DNA of 52,102 nt from Planctomycetota bacterium (lineage in GTDB: Bacteria > Planctomycetota > Planctomycetia > Gemmatales > Gemmataceae), in NCBI GenBank assembly GCA_016872595.1, contig VGZJ01000006.1, positions 1 to 52,102 of the forward strand. The letters are read 5' to 3'. Positions within the stretch are counted from its first letter, which is position 1, and each line of letters starts with the position of its first letter. Position numbers and translations under genes: made by a program. Below the pieces are notes generated by a model. The model did not search any database. It had not been told where the DNA came from and saw only the letters and a list, made by a program, of their open reading frames with translations. This document shows, piece by piece, positions 28,452 through 37,251 of the stretch.

Positions 28452-29471
28452 GTGTCCGTGAACGTGGCGGTTGTCGGTGCGACGGGAGCCGTGGGCGATC
28501 TGATGCGGAAGGTGCTCGTGGAGCGCGCCTTCCCGTTCAAGTCGATCAAGTTTCTGGCCTCGGCTAAAAGCGCCGGTAAGACCGTCGAGTTCGCGGGGAA
28601 ACCGCACCCGGTCGAGCTGATCCGCCCGGAGGCGTTCGCCGGCGTGCAGATCGTCCTCAGCAGCACGCCGGGTTCCGTCAGCCGGGAGTACTCCCCCATC
28701 GCGGCGAAGGCGGGCGCGATCGTCGTCGACAACTCGTCGGCGTGGCGCATGGACCCCGATTGCCCGCTCGTCGTGCCCGAGGTGAACGCGCACGAGCTGC
28801 ACAACATCCGCAAGGGCATCGTCGCCAACCCGAACTGCGTGGCGATCCCGCTGTGCGTCGCGCTGAAGCCGCTGCACGACTTGGCGAAGGTGAAGCGCGT
28901 CGTCGTCGCGACCTACCAATCTTCTTCGGGCAAGGGCGCGACCGGCCTCACGGACTTCAACGCGCAGGTGGTGCCGTGGGCCAGCGGGAAGCCGGTGCCG
29001 GCCCCGACCGCGCACAAGGCGCAGCTCGCGGGGAACGTCATCACGCTCGACTGGACGCTCGACCCGAACGGCTTTACGGAAGAGGAAAACAAGGTCATCA
29101 ACGAGACGCGGAAGATCATGGGCGACGCCACCCTCGGTGTGTGCCCGACGTGCGTGCGCGTGCCTGTGCGCGTCGCCCACAGCGAGGCGGTCACGGTCGA
29201 GTTCGAGCGGCCCATCACGGTGGCCGACGCGAAGGCCGCGCTCGCGAAAGCGCCCGGCATCACATTCATGGACGAAACGAAGGACGGCAAGTTCCCGCAG
29301 CCGATCCACGCCGAGGGCAGCGACAGCACCTTCGTGGGCCGCGTGCGCCAAGACCCCAGCAACCCCAACGCGCTGTGTCTGTGGGTGGTGTCGGACAACC
29401 TCCGCAAGGGGGCCGCGAGCAACGCCGTGCAGTGCGCCGAGGAACTCATCAAACGCGGCATCGTGAAGTAG
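28452..29471 (+). CDS. asd: Aspartate-semialdehyde dehydrogenase
   Basis: 339 residues from a GTG at 28452 with AGAGG upstream. It reduces aspartyl phosphate to the semialdehyde, feeding lysine/diaminopimelate, methionine and threonine synthesis. The NADP-binding GATGAVGDLM opens the protein. The catalytic cysteine is in VANPNCVAIPL, and the later VPVRVAHSEAVTVEF with its histidine fits the family active site. ATYQSSSGKGATGL is also typical. The gene is divergent from the MlrC-type gene. Confidence 0.95.
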   Translation: MSVNVAVVGATGAVGDLMRKVLVERAFPFKSIKFLASAKSAGKTVEFAGKPHPVELIRPEAFAGVQIVLSSTPGSVSREYSPIAAKAGAIVVDNSSAWRMDPDCPLVVPEVNAHELHNIRKGIVANPNCVAIPLCVALKPLHDLAKVKRVVVATYQSSSGKGATGLTDFNAQVVPWASGKPVPAPTAHKAQLAGNVITLDWTLDPNGFTEEENKVINETRKIMGDATLGVCPTCVRVPVRVAHSEAVTVEFERPITVADAKAALAKAPGITFMDETKDGKFPQPIHAEGSDSTFVGRVRQDPSNPNALCLWVVSDNLRKGAASNAVQCAEELIKRGIVK

Positions 29472-29483
29472 GCGAAGAGTTTT

Positions 29484-29590
29484 TTCCGCAGATGGACGCA
29501 GATGGACGCAGATTTGAAGTCAGAGGACGAGAGTTGCAATTGATCTGAACTCTTGGTGCTTTGTCTTGAAATCTGTGTCCATCTGCGGAA
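29484..29590. repeat. Inverted repeat element I
   Basis: Left arm 29484-29515 and right arm 29569-29590 match as ttccgcagatggac-cagattt. The left arm carries one extra copy of a ten-base unit (agatggacgc), a small tandem duplication absent from the right arm. It lies between asd and truA. Confidence 0.85.
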
Positions 29591-29614
29591 TCTGTGGATC
29601 AACTCTCTTTCCAA

Positions 29615-30352
29615 ATGCGCAACCTCAAGCTCACCGTTCGCTACGACGGGACGGACTTCGCCGGGTGGCAGACGCAGCCCAACGCGCGCACGGTGCAGGC
29701 GACCCTCGAAGCGGCGTTCACGGAGATCACCCGCGAGCGCGTGCGCGTGAACTGTAGTGGCCGCACGGACGCCGGCGTTCACGCCGTCGGGCAGGTCGCC
29801 AACGCCTACACCGCGACAAAGCTCTCGTGTGAGACGCTACTGAAGGCGATCAACGCGAAGCTGCCCGACGACGTGAGCCTGCGCGAGGTCGTCGAGGTGC
29901 CGCAGAGCTTCTGCGCGAACAAGGACGCGAAGCGGAAGATGTACCGCTACGTGATCCAAGACGGCCGGCTGCAAGACCCGTTCTTGCGCAAGTATTCGTG
30001 GTTCGTGCGGCAGAACCTGAACGCCGAGGCGATGGCCCGCGCCGGCCGGTGTCTTGTGGGGCGGCACGACTTCCGCTGCTTCGAGACCGAGTGGCCGAAC
30101 CGCCTGACCAGTGTGCGCACCATCACCCACCTGAGCGTGAACCGCTTCGGCGACTGCATCTGGGTGGACGCGGAGGCGAACGGGTTCCTGTATAACATGG
30201 TGCGGGCCATCGCCGGCAGCCTCGTGCAAGTCGGTCGCGGCTTCTGGCCCGAAACGCAGATCGAGGACGTGCTGAAGGCAATGGACCGCAGGCTAGCAGG
30301 CCCAACGGCCCCACCAGAAGGGCTGTTCCTGATGCGCGTAACCTACGATTGA
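29615..30352 (+). CDS. truA: tRNA pseudouridine(38-40) synthase
   Basis: 245 residues from the ATG at 29615; a GTG at 29594 is in frame but lies next to repeat I. The catalytic Asp is in NCSGRTDAGVHAVGQV. Other signatures are VRYDGTDFAGWQTQP, KRKMYRYVI and EANGFLYNMVRAIAGSLVQVG. It modifies the anticodon arm of tRNAs. aroA begins 22 bases later on the same strand, so they may be one transcript. Confidence 0.95.
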   Translation: MRNLKLTVRYDGTDFAGWQTQPNARTVQATLEAAFTEITRERVRVNCSGRTDAGVHAVGQVANAYTATKLSCETLLKAINAKLPDDVSLREVVEVPQSFCANKDAKRKMYRYVIQDGRLQDPFLRKYSWFVRQNLNAEAMARAGRCLVGRHDFRCFETEWPNRLTSVRTITHLSVNRFGDCIWVDAEANGFLYNMVRAIAGSLVQVGRGFWPETQIEDVLKAMDRRLAGPTAPPEGLFLMRVTYD

Positions 30353-30374
30353 GCCACTTGTGGCTTCGCAACCC

Positions 30375-31754
30375 ATGTCGAACCTCACCTACCCCTCTGA
30401 ACTGGCAATCGCTCCTCTGGCGAAGCCAGTGTACGCCACTGTGACTGTGCCCGGCAGCAAGAGCATCACCAACCGCGCGCTGGTGCTCGCGGCGCTGACA
30501 AGGGCCGACAAGGTCGCGTTCGCGGAGGCACTCACGGCCGCGAAGTCCGGTTCGGTTCAGTTCGACGATCTCGACAAGGTCGTCACGCGGTGTGCCCTCG
30601 TTGGGGTGCTCCGGAGCGAAGACACCGAGGTGATGCTCGACTGTCTCCGGAAGCTCGGGTTCGGAATCAAGTTGTACTGGAAGATGCACGCGGTTGTCGT
30701 TTCGAACTACACCCAGCGTCCCGTGCCTTGGGCCGACGCGGACCTGTACGTCGGGAACTCCGGCACGACGGTGCGGTTCCTGACGGCGATGCTCTCGCTC
30801 GGGACGGGTCGGTACCGGTTGGACGGCGTCCCGCGGATGCGCGAGCGGCCGATTCAAGACCTGCTCGACGCGCTCGCTCAACTCGGCGTGCGCGCCGCGA
30901 GCGAGACCGGCAACGGGTGCCCGCCGGTGGTGATCGAGCCGACCGGCCGATGGCCCGGGGGCGTCGTCTCCGTTCGCGGATCGGTGAGCAGTCAGTTCCT
31001 GAGCGGGCTTCTGCTGGTGGCCCCGTTCGCGGGGGTCGAGACGGAGTTCCGCACCGAGGGGGCGCTCGTCTCCGAACCCTACATCCAGATGACAGTTCGG
31101 ATGCTCCGCGACTGGAAGTGCGACGTGGAGCAGACGAACCGCGGGTACCGCGTCCGGCCGCGCCCGGCGGACGTCGTCGGCCCGGCCGAATACCACATCG
31201 AACCGGACGCCTCCGCCGCGTCGTACTTCTGGGCCGCGGCTGCGGTCGCCGGTGGGCGCGTGACCGTGTCCGGCCTCACGCGCGCGTCGCTGCAGGGCGA
31301 CGTGCGGTTCGTCGATGTGCTGGCGCAGATGGGGTGTCGCGTCGAGGAGTGCGAGGCGGGGATCACCGTTCACGGCGGGCCGCTGCGCGGCGTCGATGTC
31401 GATATGAACGACATCAGCGACACCGTGATGACGCTCGGCGCGGTCGCGCTGTTCGCGGACGGGCCGAGCACGATTCGCAACGTCGCGCACATCCGCCACA
31501 AGGAGACCGACCGCATCGCGGCGCTCGCGACGGAACTTCGGAAACTGGGTGCGGAAGTCGAGGAGCGCGCCGACGGACTGACCATCACGCCGCGCCCGCT
31601 TACGGGCTGCGCGGTGGACACGTACAACGATCACCGCATGGCGATGAGCTTGGCGCTGGTGGGGCTGAAGGTGCCGGGCGTGGTGGTTCGCAACCCCGGT
31701 TGCGTCGCGAAGACGTATCCGGGGTTCTGGCAGGATTTGGATGCGCTGACGTAG
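30375..31754 (+). CDS. aroA: 3-phosphoshikimate 1-carboxyvinyltransferase (EPSP synthase) with an N-terminal insertion
   Basis: 459 residues, sixth step of the shikimate pathway. Motifs are clear: TVPGSKSITNRALVLAA, VGNSGTTVRFLTAML, GVPRMRERPIQDLL, SVSSQFLSGLL, IEPDASAASYF, IRHKETDRI and TYNDHRMAMSLAL. Between NRALVLAAL and GVLRSEDTEVML there are about 33 extra residues (about 43-76) not present in the usual enzyme, where roughly five would be expected. The ATG at 30375 is chosen over a GTG at 30360. The stop codon (31752-31754) is inside the arm of repeat J1. Confidence 0.93.
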   Translation: MSNLTYPSELAIAPLAKPVYATVTVPGSKSITNRALVLAALTRADKVAFAEALTAAKSGSVQFDDLDKVVTRCALVGVLRSEDTEVMLDCLRKLGFGIKLYWKMHAVVVSNYTQRPVPWADADLYVGNSGTTVRFLTAMLSLGTGRYRLDGVPRMRERPIQDLLDALAQLGVRAASETGNGCPPVVIEPTGRWPGGVVSVRGSVSSQFLSGLLLVAPFAGVETEFRTEGALVSEPYIQMTVRMLRDWKCDVEQTNRGYRVRPRPADVVGPAEYHIEPDASAASYFWAAAAVAGGRVTVSGLTRASLQGDVRFVDVLAQMGCRVEECEAGITVHGGPLRGVDVDMNDISDTVMTLGAVALFADGPSTIRNVAHIRHKETDRIAALATELRKLGAEVEERADGLTITPRPLTGCAVDTYNDHRMAMSLALVGLKVPGVVVRNPGCVAKTYPGFWQDLDALT

Positions 31755-31851
31755 GTGCCGCCTGCCGGGCGGCACGCGAGAGCCGGCGTGAAGCGATGAC
31801 CGTACCGCCAACCGCGCTCGGCAGCCGTGCCGCCCGGCAGGCGGCACCTAC
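31751..31851. repeat. Inverted repeat element J1 (25-bp nested arms)
   Basis: Arms 31751-31775 and 31827-31851 are perfect inverted copies starting gtaggtgccgcc. Each arm is a hairpin (gtgccgc...gcggcac). The left arm provides the aroA stop codon. It is the same family as J2 at 38320-38422. Confidence 0.96.
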
Positions 31852-31858
31852 CAACAAC

Positions 31859-32029
31859 TTACTTCGCCTTGTCCTTCGCCGGTTCGGTCCAGAACGGGCT
31901 GAGGCGCTTGATCTTGTACAGCAGCTTTTCGCGGGCCTCGCCGGTCGCGGTCTCCAGCTTCTCCTTCAACTTCTTCATCTTCTTCTTGCGCGTGTAGCGG
32001 CGATCCAGTTCGATGCGACGCTCGACCAT
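31859..32029 (-). CDS. Small basic Lys/Arg-rich protein (planctomycete DUF6800-like, tentative)
   Basis: 56 residues starting MVERRIELDRRYTRKKKMKK and ending PFWTEPAKDKAK. It is highly charged and predicted helical, with an 'LKEKLETATGEAREKLLYKI' amphipathic stretch. Short proteins of this kind occur across planctomycetes; I believe they are grouped as DUF6800 but cannot confirm. The amino acid composition and codon choice look coding. Possible roles include nucleic-acid or ribosome binding, purely from the charge. It is divergent from the polytopic membrane protein, 39 bases away. Confidence 0.65.
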   Translation of the reverse strand: MVERRIELDRRYTRKKKMKKLKEKLETATGEAREKLLYKIKRLSPFWTEPAKDKAK

Positions 32030-32068
32030 ATACTGCACTCCGTGAAAGAGTCCTGCTCCAAATATCCG

Positions 32069-33412
32069 ATGTCAGAAACTTACACACCGCCGGCCCCGGC
32101 GACAAGCGCGACGTTGAGTTCGGCCCGCCCGCTGCTGCTGGGGGCGTGGGCGCTGCTCACCTGCGGGGCGCTGGCGTTCGTCGCCCTCATCGGCACGAAC
32201 GCACCCTACGCCGACGAGTGGGAGTTCGTGCCGGCGCTGCTGGGCCACGAACCGGCCGGGCCGTGGCTGTGGCAACAGCACAACGAGCACCGGATGCCGC
32301 TGCCGCGGGCCGTCGCGCTCGCGTACTTCCGCCTCACGCACGACTTCCGCGCCGGGATGCTGCTCCAAGTGCTGACGCTGTCGGCGCTCGCGCTCGGCCT
32401 GATGCGCCTCGCGGCCCGGTTGCGCGGCGCGCCGCACTGGGCCGATGCGTTCTTCCCCGTCTCGCTGCTGCACATCGGGCACTGGGAAAACTTCGTGATG
32501 GGGTATCAAATCTGTTTCATCCTGTTCTGCGCGCTGGCGACCGGCCTCGCGGTGGTCGCACTGCGCACCACCACGCAGAACGCGGCGCGCTCCGGGGTGC
32601 TCGCGGGCGTGCTGCTGATGCTGCTGGCGCTAACGGGCGGGTCCGGTCTCGCCGTCGTGCCGCCGGTGGCCGCGTGGCTCGTGTATCTGGCCGCGGGCGT
32701 GTGGCGCGGCGGCGCGAAGGGAACGGCGCTGCTGATTCTGCTCCTCGCGCTGCTACCGCTGATGTATCTCGGCGTGTACTTTCAGGGCTACGAGCGCCCG
32801 CCGGGCCATCCGGAACCGAGTACGGACCCGCTCAAGGTCGCTCGTGTCGGCAGCGAAGTCCTCGCGGTGTCGTTCGGCATGGGCCTTGCGGAGGTGTGGT
32901 TCGCGGTGGCCCCGGCGCTGGTCGCGCTCGGGGTCGCCACCCTCGCGCTCGTGGTACGGCGCTGGCCCGATCGCGCCGCGCGCCCGGCGGTCGTGGGGCT
33001 GGTCGCGGTGGCAGCGGGCGTGGCCGGGGTCGCGCTCGCCGTCGGCGTGGGGCGCGGCGCGTGGGGCGGCGGTTGGGGGCTGTGGTCGCGGTACTCGATG
33101 CTCACGTGGCCGCTGCTCGCGACCGCGTACCTCGTGTGGGTGCGGGCCGGGCGCAAGTGGGTACCGGTCGCGCTGTGCGTGGCCGCGGCTCTAGCGTTCC
33201 CCGGCAACACCGGCACGGGCATGAAGTGGGGGGCGGTGGTGTCCGGCGACTACGCGGCCATCGCCGCGCAGGTCCGCGCCGGGGTGCCGCCCGCGGCGGT
33301 CGTGCGCGGGGAGGCGTTTACCAACAGCCATCAGGGGGCCCAAGCGGAGCGCGCGGCCCGCGCGATCCCGTTGCTCCGCGCGGCCAACGTCGGCATCTTC
33401 GCGGGGAAGTAA
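32069..33412 (+). CDS. Polytopic membrane protein of unknown function
   Basis: 447 residues with about ten predicted membrane spans (e.g. LLLGAWALLTCGALAFVALI, GVLLMLLALTGGSGLAVV, AVVGLVAVAAGVAGVALAV). Between spans one and two there is a conserved-looking NAPYADEWEFVPALLG followed by QQHNEHRMPLPRAV, a charged periplasmic loop reminiscent of polyprenol-phosphate-sugar-dependent glycosyltransferases of the GT-C fold. GT-C membership is an inference from topology and the DEW/H pattern. The next gene begins three bases after its stop. Confidence 0.7.
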   Translation: MSETYTPPAPATSATLSSARPLLLGAWALLTCGALAFVALIGTNAPYADEWEFVPALLGHEPAGPWLWQQHNEHRMPLPRAVALAYFRLTHDFRAGMLLQVLTLSALALGLMRLAARLRGAPHWADAFFPVSLLHIGHWENFVMGYQICFILFCALATGLAVVALRTTTQNAARSGVLAGVLLMLLALTGGSGLAVVPPVAAWLVYLAAGVWRGGAKGTALLILLLALLPLMYLGVYFQGYERPPGHPEPSTDPLKVARVGSEVLAVSFGMGLAEVWFAVAPALVALGVATLALVVRRWPDRAARPAVVGLVAVAAGVAGVALAVGVGRGAWGGGWGLWSRYSMLTWPLLATAYLVWVRAGRKWVPVALCVAAALAFPGNTGTGMKWGAVVSGDYAAIAAQVRAGVPPAAVVRGEAFTNSHQGAQAERAARAIPLLRAANVGIFAGK

Positions 33413-33414
33413 GC

Positions 33415-33894
33415 ATGTCCGACATCGGAACGGTGTGGTGGGTCGCGGGCGGGCTGGGCGCGCTGGCGCTGGGCGCGCTCGCGCTGCGCGGGCTGTGGCA
33501 CCTCGGCCGCGCGGTCCACGTCGAGCGCTGCCGGGAACTGTTCAAGCTCCAACACGAGCGGTTCGAGGAACAACTGCTGAAGGCCGCCGGCGCGACCGGG
33601 CTGCCGCGCGGGTTGAAGTGGGTCGCGTGCCGCATCACCGGCGACGCGGTGCTGGTGCGCGACACCGCGACCGGGGGCATCGTCGCGCTGGTGCCGGTGC
33701 TGGTGGACTTCACCCCGGTTGAGGGCGGCGACATGGAAGACGTGCCGGCCGCGAAGGACCCGCGCCCCGCGACCGCGGTGTTCACGTTCCACAACGGCGC
33801 GTGGCACACCGCGGGCCGCGTCGTGTTCAACCACACGCCCGACCAAACCGTGACCGCGTTCCCCGAACTGCAGCGCCTCCCGGACCACGGGTGA
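33415..33894 (+). CDS. Single-pass membrane protein of unknown function
   Basis: 159 residues. One N-terminal TM helix (WWVAGGLGALALGALAL) is followed by a cytosolic or periplasmic domain with KWVACRITGDAVLVRDTATG and ATAVFTFHNGAWHTAGRVVF. No family was recognised. The three-base spacing after the polytopic membrane protein gene implies cotranscription and perhaps a common complex. Confidence 0.65.
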   Translation: MSDIGTVWWVAGGLGALALGALALRGLWHLGRAVHVERCRELFKLQHERFEEQLLKAAGATGLPRGLKWVACRITGDAVLVRDTATGGIVALVPVLVDFTPVEGGDMEDVPAAKDPRPATAVFTFHNGAWHTAGRVVFNHTPDQTVTAFPELQRLPDHG

Positions 33895-33964
33895 GCGCAC
33901 GCCGGCACCGCACCCGCGGTTCGCGCCGCGCGCGCGATTTGCCCCGGCCCGCGGGCGGGTGTAC

Positions 33965-34417
33965 TCAGGCGGATTGGCTTTGGGGGGGGGAGTCGAAGCG
34001 GTGGGCGAGGCGCTTGCTATTGATGTCGAGGGCTTCGAGGATTTCGTGAACGGGTTCGAGGGGGACGTTGGTGGCGAGCGCCCACGCGATCACGTCGAGA
34101 TTCTCGCCGCCGGCTTTGAGCTGATCGAGGATCTCGTTCAGGAGCTGTTGTTGCGATTGGAACTCGCGGAGCAGGAGGCCGAAGTCGCGCCCGGCCAGTT
34201 CCATCCAGAAGCACTTCCCTTGCAGGTGTTCGACCCAGCGGGCGCGCAGGTAGCCGGTCCAGTGGTCCTTCACCCACCTGCGCACACACCCCTCGCCGAG
34301 GTCGTACCCGGCCTTCTCGCTCTCGATCCAGCGGTACTTGTTTTCTTCCTCGATGCACTCGCGGTGAACGCTCTTCACCGCCGTCGGCGCACTGGGGAGC
34401 GGGGGGCACGCGTTCAT
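33965..34417 (-). CDS. Conserved hypothetical protein, cytoplasmic
   Basis: 150 residues without TM segments. It contains a Trp-rich motif ENKYRWIESEKAGYDLGEGC followed by VRRWVKDHWTGYLRARWVEH, then two helical segments (QSQQQLLNEILDQLKAGGEN, VIAWALATNVPLEPVHEILE). I recall similar sequences only as hypothetical proteins in planctomycetes. A run of nine cytosines on the coding strand (33982-33990) lies close to the stop. The coding character (regular GC3) supports it as real. Confidence 0.6.
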   Translation of the reverse strand: MNACPPLPSAPTAVKSVHRECIEEENKYRWIESEKAGYDLGEGCVRRWVKDHWTGYLRARWVEHLQGKCFWMELAGRDFGLLLREFQSQQQLLNEILDQLKAGGENLDVIAWALATNVPLEPVHEILEALDINSKRLAHRFDSPPQSQSA

Positions 34418-34491
34418 GGGGAGGGTACCTGCGCGAACTCAACAACCGTGATTCTACCGCGGCGCGGGCGGGCGACGCAAGCGGGTCGGCA

Positions 34492-35256
34492 CTACCGGGA
34501 CAGGTAGCCGCCGTCGACGAACAACGTCTGGCCGGTGACGTAGCTACCGGCGTCGCTGCACAGCATCAGCACGGGGCCGACCAGTTCGGTCGGTTGCGCC
34601 CAGCGGCCCAGCGCCGTGCGGTCCGCGAACGCCTGTTTCTCCGGGTCCGACAGCACCGACATCGGCATGTCGGTCAGGAACGGCCCCGGGGCGATGCAGT
34701 TCACCGTGACCCCATAAGGGCCGAGGTCGAGCGCGCTGGCGCGGGCCATGCCGATCAGCGCCGCCTTCGTCGCCGAGTACACGTTCCGCTTTTCCTTCGA
34801 CACTTGGCCCATGATCGAAGAAATGTGAACCACGCGGCCCCAGCGCCGGTCCTTCATCTGGGGCACCAGCTCGCGGGTCAGCGCCATGACCGAGCTGAGG
34901 TTCACTTCGAGTACGCGGTCCCACGTGTCGTCGGTGATCGCGTCGATGGCTTGGGGGGCGTTCATCCCGGCGTTGTTCACGAGGATGTCGACCTTCCCCA
35001 TCTTTTCCAACGCGAACGTGGCGAGCTTTTTGACCTCGTCGCGTGCCGAAACGTCGGTCACGCAGTACGCCCCGCGGCGACCGGTGCCGCTGAGGATGAA
35101 GTCGAGCGCGGTCTTCAGTTCGTCCTCGTGCCGGCTGGCGATGACCACATCGGCCCCGGCCTCCGCGAACCCGCGGGCCATCGCCTTGCCCAAGCCCTTG
35201 TTCCCTCCCGTAACGAGCGCGACGCGCCCGGTCAGGTCGAAGAGATTGGCGGGCAT
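34492..35256 (-). CDS. Short-chain dehydrogenase/reductase
   Basis: 254 residues. Classical SDR motifs: TGGNKGLGKAMA for the dinucleotide, NNAG, catalytic Ser in HISSIMG, Y-x-x-x-K in VYSATKAA, and the C-terminal APGPFLTDMP and GQTLFVDGGYLS. It resembles gluconate 5-dehydrogenase or 3-oxoacyl-ACP reductase-like enzymes; the substrate cannot be read from sequence. The ATG at 35256 is preferred over an open extension to 35367. Confidence 0.9.
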   Translation of the reverse strand: MPANLFDLTGRVALVTGGNKGLGKAMARGFAEAGADVVIASRHEDELKTALDFILSGTGRRGAYCVTDVSARDEVKKLATFALEKMGKVDILVNNAGMNAPQAIDAITDDTWDRVLEVNLSSVMALTRELVPQMKDRRWGRVVHISSIMGQVSKEKRNVYSATKAALIGMARASALDLGPYGVTVNCIAPGPFLTDMPMSVLSDPEKQAFADRTALGRWAQPTELVGPVLMLCSDAGSYVTGQTLFVDGGYLSR

Positions 35257-35351
35257 GGCCGCTCCCCCGCAGTGTGTAGATCGCGTGGAGTTACTGTAGC
35301 AGAGTGCCCGAATTATCCGCAAGTGAAAAGTGTCACAAAGTCCTTCGGGGT

Positions 35352-35395
35352 GTCGTAAGGTCGACAATCGAGTACCCCTGTTTCGACCTTACGAC
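35352..35395. repeat. Inverted repeat element K (15-bp arms)
   Basis: Arms gtcgtaaggtcgaca (35352-35366) and tttcgaccttacgac (35381-35395) form a hairpin with a 14-base spacer. It lies 13 bases downstream of the PPIase stop (minus strand) and may end that transcript. The tcgtaa-gtcg wording recurs at 49808-49912. Confidence 0.8.
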
Positions 35396-35408
35396 CTTCG
35401 ACTCCTAC

Positions 35409-36329
35409 CTACGGTACCGAAACGACGATCTGCCCTTGCTTGCGCAGTTTGGCGACCAGTTCGGCGCGATACTCGTCGGCGTAGGTGTCGAGTACGTCGG
35501 TGGCGGACTTCTCGTAGGTGGTGGGCGTGCCGGGTTTGCGGTCGGTGACTTGCAGCACGTGGAACCCGAACTCGGTTTCGACCACGGCACTCAGGTCGTT
35601 GGGCTTCAGCGCGAACGCGGCTTTGGCGAAGCTCTCCTCCATCAGCCCGCCCTTGCGGTGGATGTAGCCGAGGTCGCCGCCGGCGGGCGCGCTGGGGCAC
35701 TGCGAGAACTTTTTGGCCGCGGTCGCGAAGTCGAGTTTGCCGGCCGCGAGGTCGGCGCGCAGCGCGGCGGCCTTCTCCTTCGCCGCGGCGCGCTCGACCG
35801 CGGTTCGGCCCCCGCGAATCATCACGTGCCGCACCTTCACCTCGACGCGGTCGAAGTGGTCGCGGTTCGCGGCGAAGTACGCCTTCAGTTGCTCCTCGGT
35901 CGCGACGCCCTTCACGTACCCGGTAAGCTGCATGGCGCTCGTCCACGCCTCGCGCACCTGCGCCTCGGTCTGCCCGGTGGCGCGGAGCCACTCGGCGAGC
36001 GTCTTGCCCTCGGTCTTGAGTTTCTCGGTGTACGCCTTGATTTGGGCGTCGATCTCGGCCGGATCGACCTTCGGCCCGTTCTTGCGGAGGAACTGCCGGA
36101 GCAGCACGTCGTCCACGAGGTCGGAGAGCACTTCGAGGCGCATCTGGCGGCGCTGCGCGGCGTTGAGGGGCGCGTGCGGGAGCGTGTGTTTCAGCACCGC
36201 ATCCACGTCGGCGAGGGCGATGGGTTCGCCGTTCACGGTGGCCGCGGTCGCGGCGTCGGGCTTAGGCGGTTGCGCGCCGGCGAGCGCGAAGGAACCGAGC
36301 AGCGCAACCAGCGCGAACGGGAATCGCAT
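35409..36329 (-). CDS. Exported parvulin-type peptidyl-prolyl isomerase
   Basis: 306 residues from the ATG at 36329, with AAGGAGG eight bases before. A Sec signal (MRFPFALVALLGSFALAGAQ) is followed by a SurA/PrsA-like helical N-domain (VNGEPIALADVDAVLKHTLP) and a rotamase domain (about 165-260): VKVRHVMIRGG, FATAAKKFSQCPSAPAGGDL, GYIHRKGGLMEESFAKAAFA, VETEFGFHVLQVTDRKPG. It is expected to help fold secreted proteins in the periplasm. A lipoprotein gene precedes it on the same strand. Confidence 0.9.
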   Translation of the reverse strand: MRFPFALVALLGSFALAGAQPPKPDAATAATVNGEPIALADVDAVLKHTLPHAPLNAAQRRQMRLEVLSDLVDDVLLRQFLRKNGPKVDPAEIDAQIKAYTEKLKTEGKTLAEWLRATGQTEAQVREAWTSAMQLTGYVKGVATEEQLKAYFAANRDHFDRVEVKVRHVMIRGGRTAVERAAAKEKAAALRADLAAGKLDFATAAKKFSQCPSAPAGGDLGYIHRKGGLMEESFAKAAFALKPNDLSAVVETEFGFHVLQVTDRKPGTPTTYEKSATDVLDTYADEYRAELVAKLRKQGQIVVSVP

Positions 36330-36429
36330 CACGGGCCTCCTTGCGCGAACCGCGTGCGTATAGCCGGCGCGCGCGCCGCCCGCAAGGATTTTTTGGACTT
36401 GGAAGCGCCTTCGAGAACGGGCTCTCCGG

Positions 36430-37062
36430 TCACTTCCGGTCGGCGGCGACTTGCTCCAACACTTGGCGCACCGCGTCGCGCACGGTGGGGGCCGTGGCGA
36501 CGTACTGGCGCTTCGCGCCGTTGCCGCTGATGGGAACCGAGGCCCGGAACGTGTAGTTCGCGCCGTCGCGCTCGAACGAACGGTCGGAGGCCCTCACGCC
36601 GTAGGGTTCGAGCTGCTTGAGGAACGGTTCGGCGTCGGCCGGAGCTTCGGGAGCGGTGGCGAGCTCGCCGGGGCCGCCCTTCGGTTGGAGCGTCGCACCG
36701 CCGCCGTCGGCGATCTTCAGCTCGTCGCCGTCCTTGATGCGCCCCGCGAGCGCCGCGGGCGTGCTGTGCAACCCGGGCACCACCACACCCTTGAAGCGCT
36801 CCGGGTCGTCGCTGTAGCCGGTCTTGGCCCCGGTCGGGCTGGTGAGAGGGTCGTTCTTGCCCTTCGTAGAGCGATCCGGGAGGGGCACGTTCTGCTTGGG
36901 AATCAGGTTCGGGCCGTACACGAGCGGGTCTTTGCCGCGCCCGGTCCCGGTGCCCTTCGCTTCCTTGTCGGTCTTGCACCCGGCGAGCGCGAAGAACCCC
37001 ATCGCGCCGAGCACAAAGGCCAAGCGACGCAGGCGGCGCGGGTTGTGGGTGCGAACGGTCAT
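36430..37062 (-). CDS. Hypothetical lipoprotein
   Basis: 210 residues. A basic N-terminus and hydrophobic core end in the lipobox FFALAGC (Cys29). The mature part is Lys/Gly/Pro-rich and low in complexity, followed by a small region with FERDGANYTFRASVPI and a C-terminal amphipathic helix (TVRDAVRQVLEQVAADRK). No family was recognised. It lies 100 bases upstream of the PPIase gene on the same strand, consistent with envelope biogenesis. Confidence 0.65.
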   Translation of the reverse strand: MTVRTHNPRRLRRLAFVLGAMGFFALAGCKTDKEAKGTGTGRGKDPLVYGPNLIPKQNVPLPDRSTKGKNDPLTSPTGAKTGYSDDPERFKGVVVPGLHSTPAALAGRIKDGDELKIADGGGATLQPKGGPGELATAPEAPADAEPFLKQLEPYGVRASDRSFERDGANYTFRASVPISGNGAKRQYVATAPTVRDAVRQVLEQVAADRK

Positions 37063-37251
37063 CTTGCCCCGCCTCCGAAGGCGGCTAAATCAGGGAGGGT
37101 CGAACGCCCTTCCTCCTGTACTCTCCCGCACCGCGCGCGGGCCGTCTACGGCGGGAGCGGACAAACCGGCTGCCGCCGCGGGCCGCGCGTGCCGTGTGTT
37201 CGCGGTGGGCAAACTTTGCGGGCGGAATAACCCAGCACGAAGGCAGATGCA

